NCBI RefSeq assembly: GCF_900113835.1
Contig: NZ_FOQV01000005.1
Span: forward strand, 40,796 to 104,795
Direction of reading: 5' to 3'
Length of the DNA: 64,000 bases
From: Allobosea sp. OK403
GTDB taxonomy: Bacteria; Pseudomonadota; Alphaproteobacteria; Rhizobiales; Beijerinckiaceae
The notes below the pieces were generated by a model. The model ran no database searches and was not told the origin of the DNA. It saw nothing but the letters and a program-made list of their open reading frames with translations. The first letter of the stretch is position 1; each line of letters begins with the position of its first letter. Both the position numbers and the translations under genes were made by a program. Positions 61,679-64,000 of the stretch are shown piece by piece.

Positions 61679-62971
61679 TCACCCCTGCTTCGGTGACAGC
61701 GCCAAGGCCTGCTGCCCCGCGAATCGTGCGGCTGGGCCAATCGCCTCCTCGATGCGCAGGATCTCGTTCCATTTCGCCATGCGCTCGGAACGGGTCGTCG
61801 AGCCAACCTTGAACTGCCCGGCATTCCAGCCGACCGCGAGGTGAGCGATCGTCACGTCCTCGCTTTCTCCCGACCGCGCAGAGACGATCGCTCCCAGCCC
61901 AAGCTGCTGCGCAGCCCGCAAGGCCGCCAGAGTCTTGCTGACAGTGCCGGCCTGGTTCGGCTTGATCAGGACCGTCGTTGCCAGTTTCTCGCGCGCGGCT
62001 TCCTCGACGCGGGCCGGGTCCGTCACCAGAAGATCGTCGCCGACGATCTGAACGCGGTGCCCAACCGCAGCGGTGAAGGCCTTGAAGCCCTGCTTGTCGT
62101 CCTCGGCGAACGGATCCTCGATCGACAGAATCGGGTATTTGTCGACCCACCGCAGCAGCATCTCGCCCAACTCGTCGCGGTCGAGTTCCCGCTGCTCGAG
62201 GCCGAGAACATAGCGGCCATCCCTGCCGAACTCCGAGGCGGCGACGTCGAGCGCCATGCTCACCTCGTCGCCGGGGGTGTAGCCCGCACGCTCGATCGCG
62301 CGCAGCAGCAGGTCCAGCGCCTCCTCGTTCGTGTCGAAAGCCGGCCACCAGCCGCCCTCGTCGGCGACACCCTGCCTGCGCCCCGCTTCGGCCAGAAGCT
62401 TGCCGGCCGCAACGTGGACGTTGACCGTGCGCTCCATGACTTCGCCGAAATCGCGCGCAGTCGGACACATCACGAGGAAATCCTGGATGTCGACGCGACG
62501 GCCGGCATGCGCGCCGCCGCCGAGGATCTGAATCTCGGGCAGCGGGATCGTCACAGGTGCGCCTTGAGCGAGATAGGTCCAGAGCGGCTGCCGTGCAGCC
62601 GCCGCGGCCGCCTGAAGGACGGCCATGGAAACGGCGATGACGGCATTGCCGCCGAGCCGCGCTAACTGCGGCGAGCCGTCGAGTGCCACGAGCGCGTCAT
62701 CGACGGCTTGCTGGTCCCGCACGTCCATGCCCGAGAGCGCCTTCGCGATCTCACCGTTCACATTGGCGACCGCGCGGGTCACGTCGTAGCCGCCGAGACG
62801 GTCGCCGCCGTCGCGCAGCTCGATCGCCTCGCCCGAACCGGTCGAGGCTCCGGCCGGTGCGATGGCGCGACCGACGATGCCCCCCGAGAGCTCGACATCC
62901 GCCTCCACCGTCGGGCGCCCTCTCGAGTCCCAAACGCGGCGGCCGACAATGCGTGCGATCGAATGGGTCAT
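61679..62971 (-). CDS. Enolase-like protein (divergent paralogue)
   Basis: A 430-residue enolase-fold protein. Metal ligands Asp242, Glu285 and Asp312, acid Glu205 (VADEGG), base Lys337 (LIKPNQAGT), Lys388 and phosphate-loop Arg366-Ser367 are conserved. The usual His of the SHRSGE loop is Ala365 (SARSGES) and the usual Glu of DIQEF is Asp164. Enolase interconverts 2-phosphoglycerate and PEP; here a related phosphorylated substrate is plausible, given the upstream kinase. Housekeeping eno normally sits elsewhere, so this is probably a specialised paralogue. Its ATG overlaps the kinase stop by 4 bp. Confidence 0.88.
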   Translation of the reverse strand: MTHSIARIVGRRVWDSRGRPTVEADVELSGGIVGRAIAPAGASTGSGEAIELRDGGDRLGGYDVTRAVANVNGEIAKALSGMDVRDQQAVDDALVALDGSPQLARLGGNAVIAVSMAVLQAAAAAARQPLWTYLAQGAPVTIPLPEIQILGGGAHAGRRVDIQDFLVMCPTARDFGEVMERTVNVHVAAGKLLAEAGRRQGVADEGGWWPAFDTNEEALDLLLRAIERAGYTPGDEVSMALDVAASEFGRDGRYVLGLEQRELDRDELGEMLLRWVDKYPILSIEDPFAEDDKQGFKAFTAAVGHRVQIVGDDLLVTDPARVEEAAREKLATTVLIKPNQAGTVSKTLAALRAAQQLGLGAIVSARSGESEDVTIAHLAVGWNAGQFKVGSTTRSERMAKWNEILRIEEAIGPAARFAGQQALALSPKQG

Positions 62972-63990
62972 GGGGCTATCCCGTCATTCCGGAGCGCCGT
63001 CATCCAGGCGTTGCGGATCATCGAAAGATCGCGCGGCGGCGACATGATCAGGGGAATGGCGAAAGCTCTGACGAACGCCTTGAGCCTATCGTCTTCGACG
63101 TATTCGACAGGTGAGCGCCCGTAGATGCGCGCCAGCAGCAATGCCGGCAGGAGCGCCGCCGCCCGCGCTTCGAGCGCGGCGGCATCCTCCCATGTGACGC
63201 CGGCCAGATAGGCCGCGGCGAGCGCGTCGTAGCTCGCCGCATACGCCGCCGCGTATGCGGGCGCCCACAAGCACTTCAGCAGGAGGTGGTTGAGGCAGAA
63301 GGCGAAGTCGAACACCGGATCGCCGAACCATGCGCATTCGGCGTCAAGGAACACGGGCCCCTTGGGGCCGACCAGAATGTTCTTCGGCGAAATATCGCCA
63401 TGTACCAAGACCGCGTGGCGCCCGAGCACGCCGGCGCCGAGCACGCGCAGCGGATCGCCGATCTGGGGGTGCTTCGTCGCCGTATATTCGAGATAGGGTT
63501 CGATGCGCAGGGCGCGAAACACCGAATCTTCATTGAACTGCGGAGCGATGTCGATCCGCCTCGCGGTGCTCGCGTGAATCGTCGCGAGCGAGGTCCCTAC
63601 AGCGCAGGCGAAGTCGGCATCGACGCGCCCGCTCCTCAATTCGTTCTTCCAGACCGGGTAGCTGTCCGGAGGCAGGAATTCCATGGCGAAGAAGCCGCGC
63701 TTCGGATCGTGAGCCAGAATGGCGGGCACGCAATCCGGCAGAATGCCTGCGACGAAGCGCAGCCAGGCGACTTCACTCGCGTTGCGGGCAACCGGCGCGC
63801 GCCAGTCCGCGGTGACGCGGAGTTTCGCGAGGGCGCGCTTGACGACGAATGGCGCTTTCGCCCCCTGCACGAGCCAGATATCGGAGGCGACGCCTCCGGT
63901 CAGTGGCCGACAGTCGATCGTGCCATCCGCAGGGACGAGGCCCGCTTGCCTCAATCCGGCGACCGTCTCTTCGTCGATCTGCATATCCAT
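62968..63990 (-). CDS. Aminoglycoside phosphotransferase-family kinase
   Basis: A 340-residue APH-fold small-molecule kinase. Visible: nucleotide-binding LTGGVASDIWLV (about 30-41) with Lys51 (FVVKRAL), the catalytic Brenner-type loop VLVHGDISPKNILVG (about 196-210), and the metal-binding Asp in VFLDAECAWFGDP (about 214-226). Such kinases phosphorylate sugars, choline, thioribose or antibiotics. As the first visible gene of a catabolic ABC operon, it more likely phosphorylates the imported substrate than confers resistance. ATG 63990 (or 63984) lies 10 bp from the window end, so an upstream extension or further operon genes cannot be excluded. Confidence 0.86.
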   Translation of the reverse strand: MDMQIDEETVAGLRQAGLVPADGTIDCRPLTGGVASDIWLVQGAKAPFVVKRALAKLRVTADWRAPVARNASEVAWLRFVAGILPDCVPAILAHDPKRGFFAMEFLPPDSYPVWKNELRSGRVDADFACAVGTSLATIHASTARRIDIAPQFNEDSVFRALRIEPYLEYTATKHPQIGDPLRVLGAGVLGRHAVLVHGDISPKNILVGPKGPVFLDAECAWFGDPVFDFAFCLNHLLLKCLWAPAYAAAYAASYDALAAAYLAGVTWEDAAALEARAAALLPALLLARIYGRSPVEYVEDDRLKAFVRAFAIPLIMSPPRDLSMIRNAWMTALRNDGIAP

Positions 63991-64000
63991 GCGAGGCGAC

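Noticed and set aside
62968..63990. Aminoglycoside resistance gene
   Set aside because: The APH fold is shared by many metabolic kinases; its position in a catabolic ABC operon makes antibiotic modification unlikely.

Overview
The window reads as chromosome of a GC-rich alphaproteobacterium of the Hyphomicrobiales (Bosea or a close relative is my best guess; this is inference from gene content and from the dense intergenic palindromes, not from a marker gene). Supporting gene order: a chvI-chvG-hprK-EIIA-HPr cluster beside pckA and ahcY, regB-regA, divL, addAB-trxA, mutM/ubiE/ubiB, and the QuiNAc-type O-antigen initiation genes. No rRNA, tRNA, CRISPR array, prophage or intact insertion sequence was seen.

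Layout. 1-10 kb: a RidA protein, a repeat-like helical protein bracketed by inverted copies of a dispersed palindrome, a PLP aminotransferase, cobQ, a TetR regulator with two matching operator-like sites, and three lipopolysaccharide genes (WbpM-type dehydratase, NAD-dependent reductase, WecA-type transferase). 10-24 kb: mmcB, a LysR/MFS pair, an aldo/keto reductase lacking the usual catalytic His, RegA/RegB, PHA depolymerase, VapBC, a YgjP-type metalloprotease, a Bcr/CflA transporter, PBP1A and DoxX. 24-36.5 kb: one long minus-strand run divL > tsaE-amgK fusion > murU > addB > addA > trxA, joining cell-cycle signalling, tRNA modification, MurNAc recycling and double-strand-break repair. 36.8-46.7 kb: ahcY with a large palindromic operator, an M20 amidohydrolase, the nitrogen-PTS/HprK/ChvGI block, a HugZ-like protein and pckA. 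46.7-56.6 kb: DUF4105 protein, crotonase, GFA protein, mutM, ubiE, ubiB, an ArsR-led cluster of small-molecule-binding proteins, and amn.

56.6-57.8 kb is a gene-poor stretch with hairpins and a probable gene relic. It separates the core-like region from an accessory minus-strand operon (57.8-64 kb): APH-type kinase > enolase-like protein > two ABC permeases > substrate-binding protein > RraA/aldolase-like protein. I infer a substrate is imported, phosphorylated, dehydrated and cleaved. The enolase-like protein carries two active-site substitutions and no ABC ATPase is visible, so the substrate and pathway are open; this is the best candidate here for an undescribed system.

Almost every non-operonic gap carries members of a mosaic palindrome family with AGAGC...GCTCT ends, plus two other repeat types beginning GTCATTCC/GTCGTCCC or GTCATTGCGAG.
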